Shown here: positions 33,963 to 43,534 of the stretch, in pieces
Numbering within the stretch: position 1 is the first letter of the stretch
How the letters are laid out: each line of letters opens with the position of its first letter
Source: an uncultured Neomegalonema sp.
Lineage (GTDB): Bacteria > Pseudomonadota > Alphaproteobacteria > Rhodobacterales > Rhodobacteraceae
Direction of reading: 5' to 3'
DNA length: 64,000 nucleotides
NCBI GenBank assembly: GCA_937957975.1
Contig: CALFFK010000010.1
Span: 1-64,000, forward strand
Notes under the pieces: model-generated
Database searches by the model: none
What the model was told of the DNA's origin: nothing
Seen by the model: only the letters and a program-made list of their open reading frames with translations
Translations under genes and position numbers: made by a program

Positions 33963-35729
33963 ATGCACGCTTATCGTACCCATACCTGCAATGACCTTCG
34001 CAAGAGTGACGAGGGGCAGAATATCCGCCTTTCCGGCTGGGTCCATCGTGTGCGTGACCATGGGGGGGTGCTGTTTATCGACCTGCGCGACCATTACGGG
34101 ATGACGCAAGTGCTGGCTGATAGTGACAGCCCGGTCTTTTCGGAAATCGAGAAGGTGCGTTCCGAATGGGTGATCCGCATAGACGGGAACGTCAAGGCCC
34201 GCGATGCAAACCTTGTGAACGCGAATATCGCGACGGGTGAGGTCGAGGTGTATATCCGTGACATGGAGGTGCTGGGCAAGGCGGATGAACTGCCCTTGCC
34301 GGTCTTTGGCGATCAGGAATATCCTGAAGAAACGCGCCTGAAATACCGTTTTCTCGATCTTCGGCGCGAAGGGCTGCACGAGAACATGAAGCTGCGCTCC
34401 CGCGTCTTTACCCATACGCGGCAGGCGATGGACGGGATCGGGTTCACAGAATACCAGACGCCTATTCTCACGGCATCCTCGCCAGAGGGCGCGCGCGATT
34501 TTCTGGTGCCGTCGCGTCTGCACCCCGGTACGTTCTACGCGCTGCCGCAGGCTCCGCAGCAGTTCAAGCAGCTTATCATGGTTGCCGGGTTTGATCGCTA
34601 TTTCCAGATCGCGCCGTGTTTCCGCGATGAAGACCCCCGCGCTGACCGTTCGCCCGGTGAGTTCTATCAACTCGATCTGGAGATGAGCTTTGTTGAGCAG
34701 GGCGAGGTTCTGAACACCATGGAGCCGGTGGTGCGTGGCATCTTTGAGGCCTTTGCGGATGGCAAGCCGGTGACACAGGAATTTCGACGGATTCCCTATG
34801 CCGAGTCATTGCTGAAATATGGCTCCGACAAGCCCGACTTGCGTAATCCTATCGAAATGCAGGTCGTCAGCGATCATTTTCGGGGATCGGGCTTCAAGAT
34901 TTTCGCGTCGATGCTGGAGAAGCCGGAGAACGAAATCCGTGCCATTCCTGCGCCCAAGGGCGGCAGCCGCAAGTTTTGCGACCGCATGAACGCCTGGGCG
35001 CAGAAAGAGGGTCTGCCGGGGATGGGGTATATCTTCTGGAAAGACGGAGCAGGGTCCGGGCCGCTGGCTAAAAATATTGGACCTGAACGGACCGAGGCTG
35101 TGCGCGAACAGCTTGGTTTGGGCGATGGTGATGCCGCCTTCTTCCTTGCGGGCAAGCCCGATAGCTTCCTCGCCATTGCGGGCCGCGCGCGGGATGTGAT
35201 CGCGGATGAATTGGAACTGGCCGATAAGGACCGTTTTGAGCTGTGCTGGATCGTCGATTACCCGATGTACGAATATGACGACGAGAATAAGAAAGTCGAT
35301 TTCTCGCATAACCCCTTCTCGATGCCGATGGGCGGAATGGAGGCACTGGAGAGCGGTGATCCACTGAACCTGTTAGCCTATCAATACGATGTGGTGTGCA
35401 ACGGCTATGAACTCGGTTCGGGCGCAATACGGAACCACAAGCCGGAAATCATGCTCAAGGCTTTCGAGATTGCGGGCTATCCGGCGTCCGAAGTCGAAGC
35501 CCGGTTCGGCGGGATGCTTAACGCCTTCAAATACGGCGCCCCGCCCCATGGCGGCATGGCGCTGGGTATGGAGCGGATCGTGATGCTGCTGGCCGGTGAA
35601 AACGCCATCCGCGAAGTCGTCATGTTCCCCATGAACCAACGCGCCGAAGACCTGATGATGGGCGCTCCGGCAGAAGTGGATCAAACGCAATTGCGGGAAC
35701 TGGGGATTCGCTTGGCTCCGAGGGACTGA
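33963..35729 (+). CDS. aspS: Aspartyl-tRNA synthetase
   Basis: Charges tRNA-Asp (and, in bacteria lacking asparaginyl-tRNA synthetase, sometimes tRNA-Asn). The 588-residue class II enzyme has an N-terminal OB-fold ([24 protein letters not shown]), motif 2 in [23 protein letters not shown], a bacterial insertion domain, and motif 3 in [19 protein letters not shown] 33963 starts the family N-terminus ([12 protein letters not shown]). Its 3' end abuts a restriction endonuclease gene 4 bases further on. Confidence 0.97.
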   Translation: MHAYRTHTCNDLRKSDEGQNIRLSGWVHRVRDHGGVLFIDLRDHYGMTQVLADSDSPVFSEIEKVRSEWVIRIDGNVKARDANLVNANIATGEVEVYIRDMEVLGKADELPLPVFGDQEYPEETRLKYRFLDLRREGLHENMKLRSRVFTHTRQAMDGIGFTEYQTPILTASSPEGARDFLVPSRLHPGTFYALPQAPQQFKQLIMVAGFDRYFQIAPCFRDEDPRADRSPGEFYQLDLEMSFVEQGEVLNTMEPVVRGIFEAFADGKPVTQEFRRIPYAESLLKYGSDKPDLRNPIEMQVVSDHFRGSGFKIFASMLEKPENEIRAIPAPKGGSRKFCDRMNAWAQKEGLPGMGYIFWKDGAGSGPLAKNIGPERTEAVREQLGLGDGDAAFFLAGKPDSFLAIAGRARDVIADELELADKDRFELCWIVDYPMYEYDDENKKVDFSHNPFSMPMGGMEALESGDPLNLLAYQYDVVCNGYELGSGAIRNHKPEIMLKAFEIAGYPASEVEARFGGMLNAFKYGAPPHGGMALGMERIVMLLAGENAIREVVMFPMNQRAEDLMMGAPAEVDQTQLRELGIRLAPRD

Positions 35730-35733
35730 GAAA

Positions 35734-36465
35734 ATGCTGGAGCCGCTTCATGCTTTAGATTTTGATATTTTGGTCAAGAATCATGCAGATGCGATTCTTA
35801 CTCAGGATTTTCCAGATGATCTCTGTGCTGTTATTGAGATCCTTGCGTCCTTTAAGCTTGATGTGGCCGAGATTATTGGTGGCGGTGGCGGTGAAGCGAT
35901 CTTTACCCAACGATTACGCAAGAGCCTTACTGATGCAGGCTGGCCAAAGCATGTGTTCAATGTCCAGACTATTGTAGATGGAGCGGAGAGAGAGGCTATT
36001 GGTCACGAAATTGATCATGTGAAAAATTGTTCAAACGGTACGCTTGCCCTTGAGATAGAATGGAATAACAAGGATCCATTTTATGATCGAGATTTGGAGA
36101 ATTTCCAAAGACTTCATGTGATCTCCGCTATTAGCGTCGGCATTATCGTGACACGTGGTGCGAGCCTGCAAGATGCTTTCCTTCGGCGTATATCATCAAG
36201 ATTGCAAAGAGACGGTATCGTTGATGAGGGTGGTCTCGAAATCTATGGAATTACTGAACGCACATCTGCGCAGCGCAGGGCCGTAGAAAAAATGACGCAG
36301 CGTCAAATTCCATTCGCAGATGCTTTCAGCCGTAATTTTGTATCAAGTAAATTCGGACAGGCGACCACGCATTGGTCGAAACTGCGTATACGTGTAGATA
36401 GAGGAGTTGGGAATCCTTGCCCTCTCTTATTAATTGGTTTGCCTGAGACAATTCTCGAAGGCTGA
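35734..36465 (+). CDS. Type II restriction endonuclease, BglII/BstYI-like
   Basis: A 243-residue protein that fits the BglII/BstYI endonuclease family, PD-(D/E)XK enzymes cutting sites such as AGATCT or RGATCY. The catalytic cluster by position is Asp94 (HEIDHV), Glu107 and Glu109 (ALEIEWNNKDPFYDRDL). The EIEWNNKDPFYDRDL run and the following hydrophobic strand (ISVGIIVTRG) match the BstYI layout. The start is ATG 35734, 4 bases after aspS, within its 3' AGGGACTGAGAAA. The gene is visibly AT-richer than aspS, a sign of transfer. The partner methyltransferase is convergent. Confidence 0.82.
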   Translation: MLEPLHALDFDILVKNHADAILTQDFPDDLCAVIEILASFKLDVAEIIGGGGGEAIFTQRLRKSLTDAGWPKHVFNVQTIVDGAEREAIGHEIDHVKNCSNGTLALEIEWNNKDPFYDRDLENFQRLHVISAISVGIIVTRGASLQDAFLRRISSRLQRDGIVDEGGLEIYGITERTSAQRRAVEKMTQRQIPFADAFSRNFVSSKFGQATTHWSKLRIRVDRGVGNPCPLLLIGLPETILEG

Positions 36466-36466
36466 A

Positions 36467-37099
36467 CTACTCCGCTGCGACCGTCGAATTATAGTCGTAT
36501 GTCTTCCAGTCCGGTTTGTAATCCGCATCTGCCTGATTGCCCCATACGCTCCAGCCATCACGCACGCCGCGACCGAAGAGTTCGAGATACGGTCCCCAGC
36601 TACAGCTTTCGATCAGGTCGTACTGCTCATCCGGTTTGCGCGAATGCTCACGCTTGCGGGTTTGCATCATGTTGACCTGTCTCCGTCCCGGCGGCAGCGT
36701 TCGGACGTTTTTCCCGCGTGTTCCGAATAACAGGATTTCTGTGACATTGCGGAAATAGAAACCTACCCCGCGCCCATCAGACCCGCCGTCCTTTCGAATC
36801 TTGTGCCAGATGACATTGGACTTGTACGTGAATCCCCACGCATCCATCACTTTAAGCCCTTCGGGCAATAAGGCGTTCGGCACCCACATATAGCAATGGG
36901 CGCGCTCCTCCATGAAATCGGAGACGGTGAGATCACAGATTGCTTCGACATCGAGTGTTTCGTATCGCGAAAGACGCTTGTGTTCAGGGGCGACTTTCCC
37001 AGTGCGATTTACGAAACGCCATGGTGGATCGGCCAATACGGTAGAGAAGCGATCTTTCCCGACGAAATCGGCCAAATCCTGCGAAGCGTCTTGTGACAT
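36467..37099 (-). CDS. MT-A70 family N6-adenine DNA methyltransferase
   Basis: A 210-residue S-adenosylmethionine-dependent methyltransferase with the catalytic DPPW motif at residues 24-27 (VLADPPWRF), the MT-A70 form of the adenine-methylase DPPY signature. Later segments (NVIWHKIRKDGG, TEILLFGTRGK, PYLELFGRG) are typical. It stands convergent and 1 base from the BstYI-like endonuclease and is its likely protective partner. Start 37099 is chosen because a TATAAT box (37135-37130) lies 30 bases upstream; an earlier ATG at 37195 would precede that promoter. Confidence 0.85.
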   Translation of the reverse strand: MSQDASQDLADFVGKDRFSTVLADPPWRFVNRTGKVAPEHKRLSRYETLDVEAICDLTVSDFMEERAHCYMWVPNALLPEGLKVMDAWGFTYKSNVIWHKIRKDGGSDGRGVGFYFRNVTEILLFGTRGKNVRTLPPGRRQVNMMQTRKREHSRKPDEQYDLIESCSWGPYLELFGRGVRDGWSVWGNQADADYKPDWKTYDYNSTVAAE

Positions 37100-37129
37100 C
37101 GGGTTTACGATCCGTGAAAAGCTGAATTT

Positions 37130-37135
37130 ATTATA
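37130..37135 (-). promoter_or_regulatory. -10 box of the methyltransferase gene
   Basis: A perfect TATAAT on the minus strand. The -35 region (around CCGTTC) is weak. It lies 30 bases upstream of ATG 37099. Confidence 0.45.
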
Positions 37136-37321
37136 GGAGAACCTTACTGGAACGGATCGCTGTGTCAAACCTTCAGATTTATCGATGGAGGGCAATCTGC
37201 TGATGCGACAGGAAGTGTTGAAACACGATTCATTCCTGCGACCGGCGGTGTAACGAAATCCCTTTGTCGAAACCCGCTGCTGACGTTAGGAATAGGCGCT
37301 TGGTGATGAAGGGGTAGTGCG

Positions 37322-38176
37322 ATGAGCCGGGTCGTTTATGTCAATGGCGAGTATGTCCATGAGGAGGACGCCAAGATTTCGGTCTTTGATCGGGGTTTTC
37401 TGTTCGCCGATGGCGTCTATGAAGTGGCGGCGGTCATCGGTGGCAAGCTGGTGGATAATGAGGCCCATCTGGCGCGTCTGGAACGCTCGCTGACAGAGCT
37501 GAAAATGCGCTGTCCTGTGCCCTTTACGGAAATTCCCGTGATCCAGCGCGAACTTGTCGAGGTGAACGACATCGACGAGGGTATGGTCTATTTGCAGGTC
37601 AGCCGGGGTGTCGCCGACCGGGACTTCAACTTTCCAAAGAAAGAACAGCCGAGCCTTGTAATGTTTACGCAGGATCGACCTGTCTCCAGCAGCCCGAAAG
37701 CCGTGCGTGGCATCCGCGTCAGCTCGCAGCCCGATATTCGCTGGAAACGGCGTGACATCAAGACGGTACAGCTACTCGCGCAATCATTGGCCAAGGAGGC
37801 GGCGCTGTCCGCCGGGGCGGATGATGCCTGGATGGTTGAGGATGGGTTCGTGACGGAAGGATCATCGAACAATGCGTTCATCATCACGGCGGACGGAACG
37901 CTTGTAACGCGCCAGCTTGGCAATGACATTCTGCACGGTATCACCCGCCGGGCGGTTCTGGAGATCGCGGCAGAGGAGGGGCTGACCGTCGAGGAGCGGC
38001 CCTTCACCGTTGTGGAAGCGCAAGGGGCAGCAGAGGCGTTTTCAACCAGTGCTTCGGCCCTCGTGATGCCGGTTATCAGCATTGATAACAAGACGATTTC
38101 GCAGGGCGTGCCGGGGCCGATTACCCGGAAACTGCGCGAACGCTATATCGAAATCGCACAGGAAACAGCGGTTTGA
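37322..38176 (+). CDS. dat: D-amino-acid aminotransferase (fold-type IV PLP)
   Basis: A 284-residue class IV aminotransferase, most like D-alanine/D-amino-acid aminotransferase. Key features: opening VYVNGEYVHEEDAKISVFDRGFLFADGVYE, PLP Lys147 in RRDIKTVQLL, and TEGSSNNAFII with STSASALVMPV later. Branched-chain aminotransferases share the fold; the FDRGFLFADGVYE and RRDIK motifs favour Dat. It overlaps the next gene by a TTGA stop-start and lies downstream of the restriction island. Confidence 0.88.
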   Translation: MSRVVYVNGEYVHEEDAKISVFDRGFLFADGVYEVAAVIGGKLVDNEAHLARLERSLTELKMRCPVPFTEIPVIQRELVEVNDIDEGMVYLQVSRGVADRDFNFPKKEQPSLVMFTQDRPVSSSPKAVRGIRVSSQPDIRWKRRDIKTVQLLAQSLAKEAALSAGADDAWMVEDGFVTEGSSNNAFIITADGTLVTRQLGNDILHGITRRAVLEIAAEEGLTVEERPFTVVEAQGAAEAFSTSASALVMPVISIDNKTISQGVPGPITRKLRERYIEIAQETAV

Positions 38177-39402
38177 TTGATCCAGTTTTACGCCAGTACG
38201 AAGCCTACCCTTATCCCGAACGTGACCCTGCCGATGAGGCGACGCGGTTGATTACCGGATCGCCCAGCCATCCGGTTGAGCTTGACCATTTTCTTTTCGA
38301 GGGCGCACGGGACTGGTCGCGCCCCTTTCGGGCGCTGGTGGCCGGGGGAGGCACGGGCGATGGCCTTATCATGCTTGCGCAGATCCTCGCGGATCATGGG
38401 GTGGATGCGGAGATCATATATCTCGATATGTCGGTCGCCAGTCGCCGGATTGCCGAAGCGCGGGCGGCGGCGCGGGGGCTGACGAGTATTCGTTTCGAGA
38501 CCGGCGACCTGCTGCGTGCCGGGGAATATGGGTCATTCGATTACATAGATTGTTGTGGGGTGCTGCATCATTTGCCTGATCCCGATGCAGGATTCGCCGC
38601 ATTGCGGGGTGCGCTGGCCGAGGGCGGTGGACTTGGGGGCATGGTCTATGCGCCCTATGGCCGGGCCGGGGTCTATGAGATGCAGGATGCCTTGCGGGCG
38701 CTGGTGGCGGATGATCCGCCAGAGGCGCAGGTGGCGCATACGCGCGGGGTGATCCAGTCGCTCGTGCCAACCAATGGATTGAAGCGCAATCCGTTCCTGA
38801 ATGACCATACCCATGGCGGCGATGCGGGCCTCTATGACCTGCTGTTGCATAGCCGGGATCGGCCTTATGATGTGGATGCGCTGTTCGATGCGTTGGAGCG
38901 GGCGGACCTTGATTTCGCCTCCTTCACGACACCGGGCAGGTACGATCCACGCCTGATGCTGGCTGATCCTGTCTTGCGCGAGCGGGCGGGCGCATTGACC
39001 TATCGTCAACGTGCGGCACTTGCGGAAAGGCTGGTAGGGAATATCAAGGTTCACAGCTTTTATGCCACGGCGAAAGGCGCAGAACCCCGGATTGCGTCAC
39101 CATCACCGGATGCGGTGCCATCATTGATTGGCGTATCGGGCGCGGCGCTGGCGGAATCAGTCTACAGGAACGGTGTGATCCGGGGCGAGGTAGACGGTAT
39201 CGGGTTTCAGCGCGCCTTGCCCAAGGATGCCGCCGGGATTCTCACCGGGATGGACGGACGGCGCAATCTTGACGAAATCCGCAGCATGATTGGGTGGGAA
39301 GCAGAGCGTTTTTACAGTCTCTTTAATACCCTCTATCAGCCATTGAACAATTTCGGGCTGATGCGGTTCAGTCGTCTGAAGCGGCTTGCGTCTCGATCGT
39401 AA
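38173..39402 (+). CDS. Class I SAM-dependent methyltransferase
   Basis: A 409-residue protein. The N-terminal half is a methyltransferase with motif I LVAGGGTGDGLIMLA (about residues 55-69), acidic YLDMS, and a CCGVLHHLPDPDAG motif near residue 125. The C-terminal half, including DAAGILTGMDGRRNLDEIRSMIG, resembles a regulatory or substrate-binding domain found in such longer forms. The start is a TTG at 38173 overlapping the dat stop, suggesting coupling. Substrate unknown. It overlaps the convergent hydrolase-OsmC gene by 35 bases. Confidence 0.82.
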   Translation: MIDPVLRQYEAYPYPERDPADEATRLITGSPSHPVELDHFLFEGARDWSRPFRALVAGGGTGDGLIMLAQILADHGVDAEIIYLDMSVASRRIAEARAAARGLTSIRFETGDLLRAGEYGSFDYIDCCGVLHHLPDPDAGFAALRGALAEGGGLGGMVYAPYGRAGVYEMQDALRALVADDPPEAQVAHTRGVIQSLVPTNGLKRNPFLNDHTHGGDAGLYDLLLHSRDRPYDVDALFDALERADLDFASFTTPGRYDPRLMLADPVLRERAGALTYRQRAALAERLVGNIKVHSFYATAKGAEPRIASPSPDAVPSLIGVSGAALAESVYRNGVIRGEVDGIGFQRALPKDAAGILTGMDGRRNLDEIRSMIGWEAERFYSLFNTLYQPLNNFGLMRFSRLKRLASRS

Positions 39403-40552
39403 CGGTGCCTTCCAGCATCCGGTGAACGGGGCAGCGGTCAGCGATTTCTATCAGGCGGGTGCGTTGTTCTTCGGTCAAGTCGCCGCTCAGGTGGATCGTG
39501 CGCCGGAAGGTGCTGTTATGGCGATCCGCTTGTTCCCAGGTGACATCGATCTGCGCCGCGTCAACATTCCATCCCTTGCGGTTCGCATACATCCGCATTG
39601 TCATTGAGGTGCAAGCGCCTAACCCGGCCCCCACGAGTTCAAACGGTGAAAAGCCCCGGTCAGTGCCGCCAACCCGTACTGGCTCATCCGCCCATATGTG
39701 TCGGTCACGGGGGGCATCTATGGCGGTGAAAAAGCCTTTGGTATCCAGTTCGCGGACATGAACGCCAGCTTTTGGCGAGGGGACGCTGGCGACCGGGGGC
39801 AAATACTGGCTTGCCCAGACCGCGATGGTATCGGCGGCGTATTCGGCATCAGCGGGGCGGGTGAGCAAGTGGTCTGCGTCGTCCAGACTGATGAAACTTT
39901 TGGGATGTTTTGCCGCGATGAACAGGCGGCTCGCATTTTCAACGCCGACGGTGGCATCCAGCGGCGAGTGCATCACGAGGAACGCACAGCCCAGTTTGGC
40001 GAGGCGATCATCCAGTCTGGTATTGGCAACATCGTCCAGAAATGATTTGCGGATTGTGAAGGGGCGACCGGCCAGACTGACTTCCGCCTGGCCTTCGCGT
40101 TCGATTTGTTCGCGTCTGTCCTCAAACTGATGGACGACATGGGCCGGATCGGCGGGGGCGCCGATGGTGGCAACGGCCCGTACTTCCTCAATGCGGCCAG
40201 CGGCGGCGATGACGGCGGCCCCGCCCAGTGAATGCCCGACGAGGAGGGCAGGGGGCATCCCGTAATCGCGCAAGGCATCCGCCGCTGCGACCAGATCATC
40301 GGTATTTGAGGAAAATGTTTCGTTCGCGAATTCGCCTTCGGAATGACCCAGTCCTGTGAAATCGAAACGCAACACGGCGATGCCGTTTTCTGCCAGACGC
40401 CGCGCAATTCGCCGCGAGGCTATGAAATCCTTCGAGCAGGTGAAGCAATGGGCGAAGATTGCGGTTGCGCGTGGCTCACCCGCCGGAAATTCCAACCGCC
40501 CGGAAAGTTTTGTGCCGTCACGGCTGTCGAATATGAATTCTTCGCTTCGCAT
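39368..40552 (-). CDS. Alpha/beta hydrolase fused to OsmC domain
   Basis: A 394-residue two-domain protein. Residues about 1-250 form an alpha/beta hydrolase with the nucleophile elbow GHSLGG and a later DADHLL histidine. Residues about 270-394 are an OsmC/Ohr-type peroxidase domain with a conserved cysteine (GAGLGACTSMTMRMYA) and CPVHRMLEG near the end. Such bifunctional proteins occur widely; the OsmC half usually reduces organic hydroperoxides. ATG 40552 starts the family N-terminus. Confidence 0.9.
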   Translation of the reverse strand: MRSEEFIFDSRDGTKLSGRLEFPAGEPRATAIFAHCFTCSKDFIASRRIARRLAENGIAVLRFDFTGLGHSEGEFANETFSSNTDDLVAAADALRDYGMPPALLVGHSLGGAAVIAAAGRIEEVRAVATIGAPADPAHVVHQFEDRREQIEREGQAEVSLAGRPFTIRKSFLDDVANTRLDDRLAKLGCAFLVMHSPLDATVGVENASRLFIAAKHPKSFISLDDADHLLTRPADAEYAADTIAVWASQYLPPVASVPSPKAGVHVRELDTKGFFTAIDAPRDRHIWADEPVRVGGTDRGFSPFELVGAGLGACTSMTMRMYANRKGWNVDAAQIDVTWEQADRHNSTFRRTIHLSGDLTEEQRTRLIEIADRCPVHRMLEGTVTIETQAASDD

Positions 40553-40689
40553 GGCCGTCGCCCTCGATTCGTCGCATCGGTTACAAGGAATAGCGAAATT
40601 GCGCCTGCAACACGATAAGGTTCGGCAGAAAAGCACCTTTGGCCCGGATTTTTGGCCTTGTGATGCGCCCTTACCGGATTTCTGAATGT

Positions 40690-42024
40690 TCAGGTCAGGA
40701 AGCGGTCATCGAAAGGATAACGGGTCAGGTTTTCATACCCGTCCTCGGTAATAAGTACCTGATCTTCCAGCTTGATCCCGCAAGAGCCGCCAACTTCGCC
40801 GTAATAGACTTCGACGCAGAGGGTCATGCCGGGTTCCAGAGCCGTATCATGCATTCCTGCTTCCCAGTCCTGTGGATAGCGGACTGAAGGGTATTCGTCG
40901 CACAGGCCGACGCCGTGATAGACGACACCATAGCGTTGGTCGGCATATTTCTGCGGTAGTGGCTGCGCCATGCGTGTGAGTTCGTCGATGGTGAGACCGG
41001 GGCGCAGAAGAGCCATGTTCGTTACAATATGATCGTATGCGTCGCGGTATATCTGTTTTTCATAAGCGGTGGGTTCGGCATCGCCGACGATCCATGTCCG
41101 GCTGAGATCGGCGCAATACCCGTAGGGGCCGATGAGATCGGTATCAAAGGCCAGTATATCCCCTTCTGCCATGATACGCGGCCCTGCCTCCTGAAACCAC
41201 GGGTTTGTGCGTGGCCCGGATGAGAGGATGCGGGTTTCGATCCATTCGCCGCCGCGAATATGGTTGCCATGCTGAAGAATGGCCCAGGCGTCCACTTCAG
41301 TAATGCCGGGACAAACCATCGCCTCCATTTCGTGCATCGCGGCCTCGCAAGCCGAGATGGCGCAACGCATGGCGTTGACTTCGTTGGCATCCTTGATGAC
41401 GCGCGCAAATTCAGTGACTTCCTGCCCGTTCGTGATTTCGATGCCAAGGTTTTCGAGGGCCAGATGACCGGCGCGTTCCATGCGATCAACGGCGAGGCGG
41501 CGGTTGTCGCCGCCATGCACGCGCATCAGGTCATCGACTTCGGCAGCGAAATGCGCCGCGTGCTCGTTCACCAATCCCGCACTTTCGAAATAGAAGAAGC
41601 TCGCGCCATGGCGGACTTCGCGAATAAGGGGAAGGTGGGTGGTGAGGTGTTCCGAACCGTGAAAATCCCACAGCACTACATATCCATCCGCAGATACAAA
41701 ACACGCGCGCGCGGGGTTATGCGTTGTCCAAAGCTGCATATTTGTGGAATCGGTGATGTAGCGAATATTCAGCGGGTCGAAGGTCAGGACGCCCGCAAGA
41801 TCCCGCTTTTGCAGTTGCCCGACGATCCGGGAAAGACGGTATTCGCGCAAACGCGGCATGTCGGGCGGGGTAATGCCGAGGGCTGCCCATTCGGTAAAGG
41901 CCAGATCGGTCGGGCCAATTTCCACCCGGTCGTTATCGAGTGGGGTTCCGTCGGGCTTGAACAGGGTCGTTGCACGGCGGCGGCTGGGGTCGATCTTGCG
42001 GTTTGATCCGGTTTGGATGTTCAT
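40690..42024 (-). CDS. dddP: DMSP lyase DddP (M24 metallopeptidase fold)
   Basis: Cleaves dimethylsulfoniopropionate, a common algal osmolyte, to dimethyl sulfide and acrylate. The 444-residue product matches DddP of Ruegeria lacuscaerulensis: the six metal ligands known there have exact counterparts one residue earlier, Asp294, Asp296, Asp306, His370, Glu405 and Glu420, as do Tyr365 and the catalytic Asp376. RGGEWIETRILSSGPRTNP is also typical. An M24-type Xaa-Pro peptidase would lack this combination. GGGAGGA precedes the ATG. It stands alone, with no DMSP transporter or acrylate genes adjacent. Confidence 0.93.
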   Translation of the reverse strand: MNIQTGSNRKIDPSRRRATTLFKPDGTPLDNDRVEIGPTDLAFTEWAALGITPPDMPRLREYRLSRIVGQLQKRDLAGVLTFDPLNIRYITDSTNMQLWTTHNPARACFVSADGYVVLWDFHGSEHLTTHLPLIREVRHGASFFYFESAGLVNEHAAHFAAEVDDLMRVHGGDNRRLAVDRMERAGHLALENLGIEITNGQEVTEFARVIKDANEVNAMRCAISACEAAMHEMEAMVCPGITEVDAWAILQHGNHIRGGEWIETRILSSGPRTNPWFQEAGPRIMAEGDILAFDTDLIGPYGYCADLSRTWIVGDAEPTAYEKQIYRDAYDHIVTNMALLRPGLTIDELTRMAQPLPQKYADQRYGVVYHGVGLCDEYPSVRYPQDWEAGMHDTALEPGMTLCVEVYYGEVGGSCGIKLEDQVLITEDGYENLTRYPFDDRFLT

Positions 42025-42062
42025 GGCGCGTCCTCCCTGCTTTCAAGGTGACGCAACCACAT

Positions 42063-42099
42063 GACCTCGCACCCGCCGGTTTCCGACGCAAGCGAGGTC
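42063..42099. other. Hairpin between ssb and dddP
   Basis: GACCTCGC (42063-42070) and GCGAGGTC (42092-42099) form a perfect 8-base stem. It follows the ssb stop by 12 bases on the minus strand and lies upstream of dddP, so it may end or process the ssb mRNA; there is no T-run on that side. Confidence 0.5.
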
Positions 42100-42110
42100 G
42101 TTTTCGTGCA

Positions 42111-42608
42111 TCAGAACGGAATTTCGTCGTCCAGATCGGGTGCGTAGTTTTCGCGGGGTGGTTCGCTGCCGCCGGAATACCCCCCCCCGTCGCCGCCCTG
42201 TGAATAGCCGCCAGAACCCTGATCGTAGTTGCCACCACCACCACCACCGCCTTCATTGCGACCATCAAGCATTGTCAGAGTACCGCCGTATCCCCGGAGA
42301 ACGATTTCGGTTGAATACTTGTCCTGACCGCTTTGATCCTGCCATTTGCGGGTTTCGAGTTGACCTTCGAGGTAAACCTTCGATCCCTTGCGCAGGTATT
42401 GCTCGCACACACGAACAAGACCTTCGTTGAAAATCGCAACCCGATGCCATTCGGTGCGTTCACGGCGCTCACCAGTTTGTTTGTCTTTCCAGTTTTCGGA
42501 TGTTGCAATGGAAAGGTTGCAGACCTTGCCGCCGTTCTGAAAAGACCGGACTTCTGGATCGCGGCCCAGATTGCCGATCAGAATGACTTTGTTAACGCTG
42601 CCAGCCAT
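42111..42608 (-). CDS. ssb: Single-stranded DNA-binding protein
   Basis: A 165-residue protein that coats single-stranded DNA in replication and repair. It opens [20 protein letters not shown], the OB-fold family N-terminus, and has the conserved TEWHRVAIF and [16 protein letters not shown] Gly-rich linker leads to the acidic tip DLDDEIPF that recruits partners. ATG 42608 is used because the frame upstream has no family match. No LexA-type box was seen in the upstream region. Confidence 0.96.
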   Translation of the reverse strand: MAGSVNKVILIGNLGRDPEVRSFQNGGKVCNLSIATSENWKDKQTGERRERTEWHRVAIFNEGLVRVCEQYLRKGSKVYLEGQLETRKWQDQSGQDKYSTEIVLRGYGGTLTMLDGRNEGGGGGGGNYDQGSGGYSQGGDGGGYSGGSEPPRENYAPDLDDEIPF

Positions 42609-42777
42609 TTGCTGATTCCCCGAATAAATTTGGAACTTTTGCGGAACACTAAACCCTTCATACTTCATTGCCAATCCTGGAATTGGTTCTGCTGCAAGAA
42701 TTTGTTCACCCGGCCCTGTGCATTGTACGGGCCATCGAAGTCGTGATCGGAACGTGATCGCGGCGACAGGAGAACGA

Positions 42778-43410
42778 ATGATGAAGCCTGATGCTTTCGC
42801 TCTGCGCAGTATGCGCATCCTTTTCGTCCTCGGTTTGGCTGGTGCGGTTTCTGCTTGCGCATCTTCGGGCCAGCAGAGGCAGGTTTATGCCCCCCCTCCA
42901 CCACCTCCTTATGCGGCGCAGCCCCTTGCGGCACGGCCGCCCGTTGCGCATCGGCCGGTTGCGCAGCAACCCGGTGTGCAGCGGCCCTTCGCGCAGCCGC
43001 CTGTGACGCAAGCGCAGCCCCGGCCCCATGTGGAGCGTCAGGTTGCCATCGGTGGCACGGTTTTCCCGGTAGACGGGACCGCAGGTAATGTCCCCGCCGG
43101 ATCACGCCTTGTCGTGCGCGTTTATGATGCTGCTGGCGGTGACGTGAATATCCGGGCGGCCGAAGGTGCTTTTCGGGTCTCTGAAGGGCTGCCGGTTCGT
43201 TATAAAGTGCCGGTCGCGGCGCGGGCCATGAATGGCATGGAATTGCCCGCCGTTGCCGCCCGTGTCGAAGGCCCGCATGGCGGGGTGATCTATCGCAATG
43301 AAACGGCGGTGTTGCTGAAATCAGGTGCTGCGGGTGATATTCCCATGACCCGTCAGGGCAGGCAGGCGGCAAGCGCCGTAACGAAGGTATGGCATGCGCC
43401 AGAAAACTAA
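42778..43410 (+). CDS. YbaY-like lipoprotein
   Basis: A 210-residue lipoprotein. A signal peptide ends in LAGAVSAC (lipid on the cysteine near residue 26). A proline-rich spacer of about 50 residues with [11 protein letters not shown] and [18 protein letters not shown] follows, then a domain of about 105 residues resembling YbaY/YscW ([38 protein letters not shown]). Such proteins assist outer-membrane assembly in some systems, but function here is inferred. It is divergent from ssb. Confidence 0.7.
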   Translation: MMKPDAFALRSMRILFVLGLAGAVSACASSGQQRQVYAPPPPPPYAAQPLAARPPVAHRPVAQQPGVQRPFAQPPVTQAQPRPHVERQVAIGGTVFPVDGTAGNVPAGSRLVVRVYDAAGGDVNIRAAEGAFRVSEGLPVRYKVPVAARAMNGMELPAVAARVEGPHGGVIYRNETAVLLKSGAAGDIPMTRQGRQAASAVTKVWHAPEN

Positions 43411-43510
43411 ACCTATTGCTATGGGTTGAAATAATACATCGAATTTCGCGCTCCACAGGAAGGTGAGAGTCAGTTAAAACTGATCCGGGTTCAATGCAAA
43501 ACGCTGATGT

Positions 43511-43531
43511 GTTGGGGCGCGTGGCCCCAAC
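43511..43531 (-). terminator. Hairpin after the ABC-2 permease gene
   Basis: GTTGGGGC (43511-43518) and GCCCCAAC (43524-43531) form a perfect 8-base stem. It lies just past the permease stop on the minus strand, in the gap between convergent genes, and may end the long ABC operon. Few Ts follow. Confidence 0.6.
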
Positions 43532-43534
43532 CCC

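Noticed and set aside
42610-42777. LexA box upstream of ssb
   Set aside because: GTTC motifs occur near 42684 and 42702 but are 14 bases apart, not the 7 needed.
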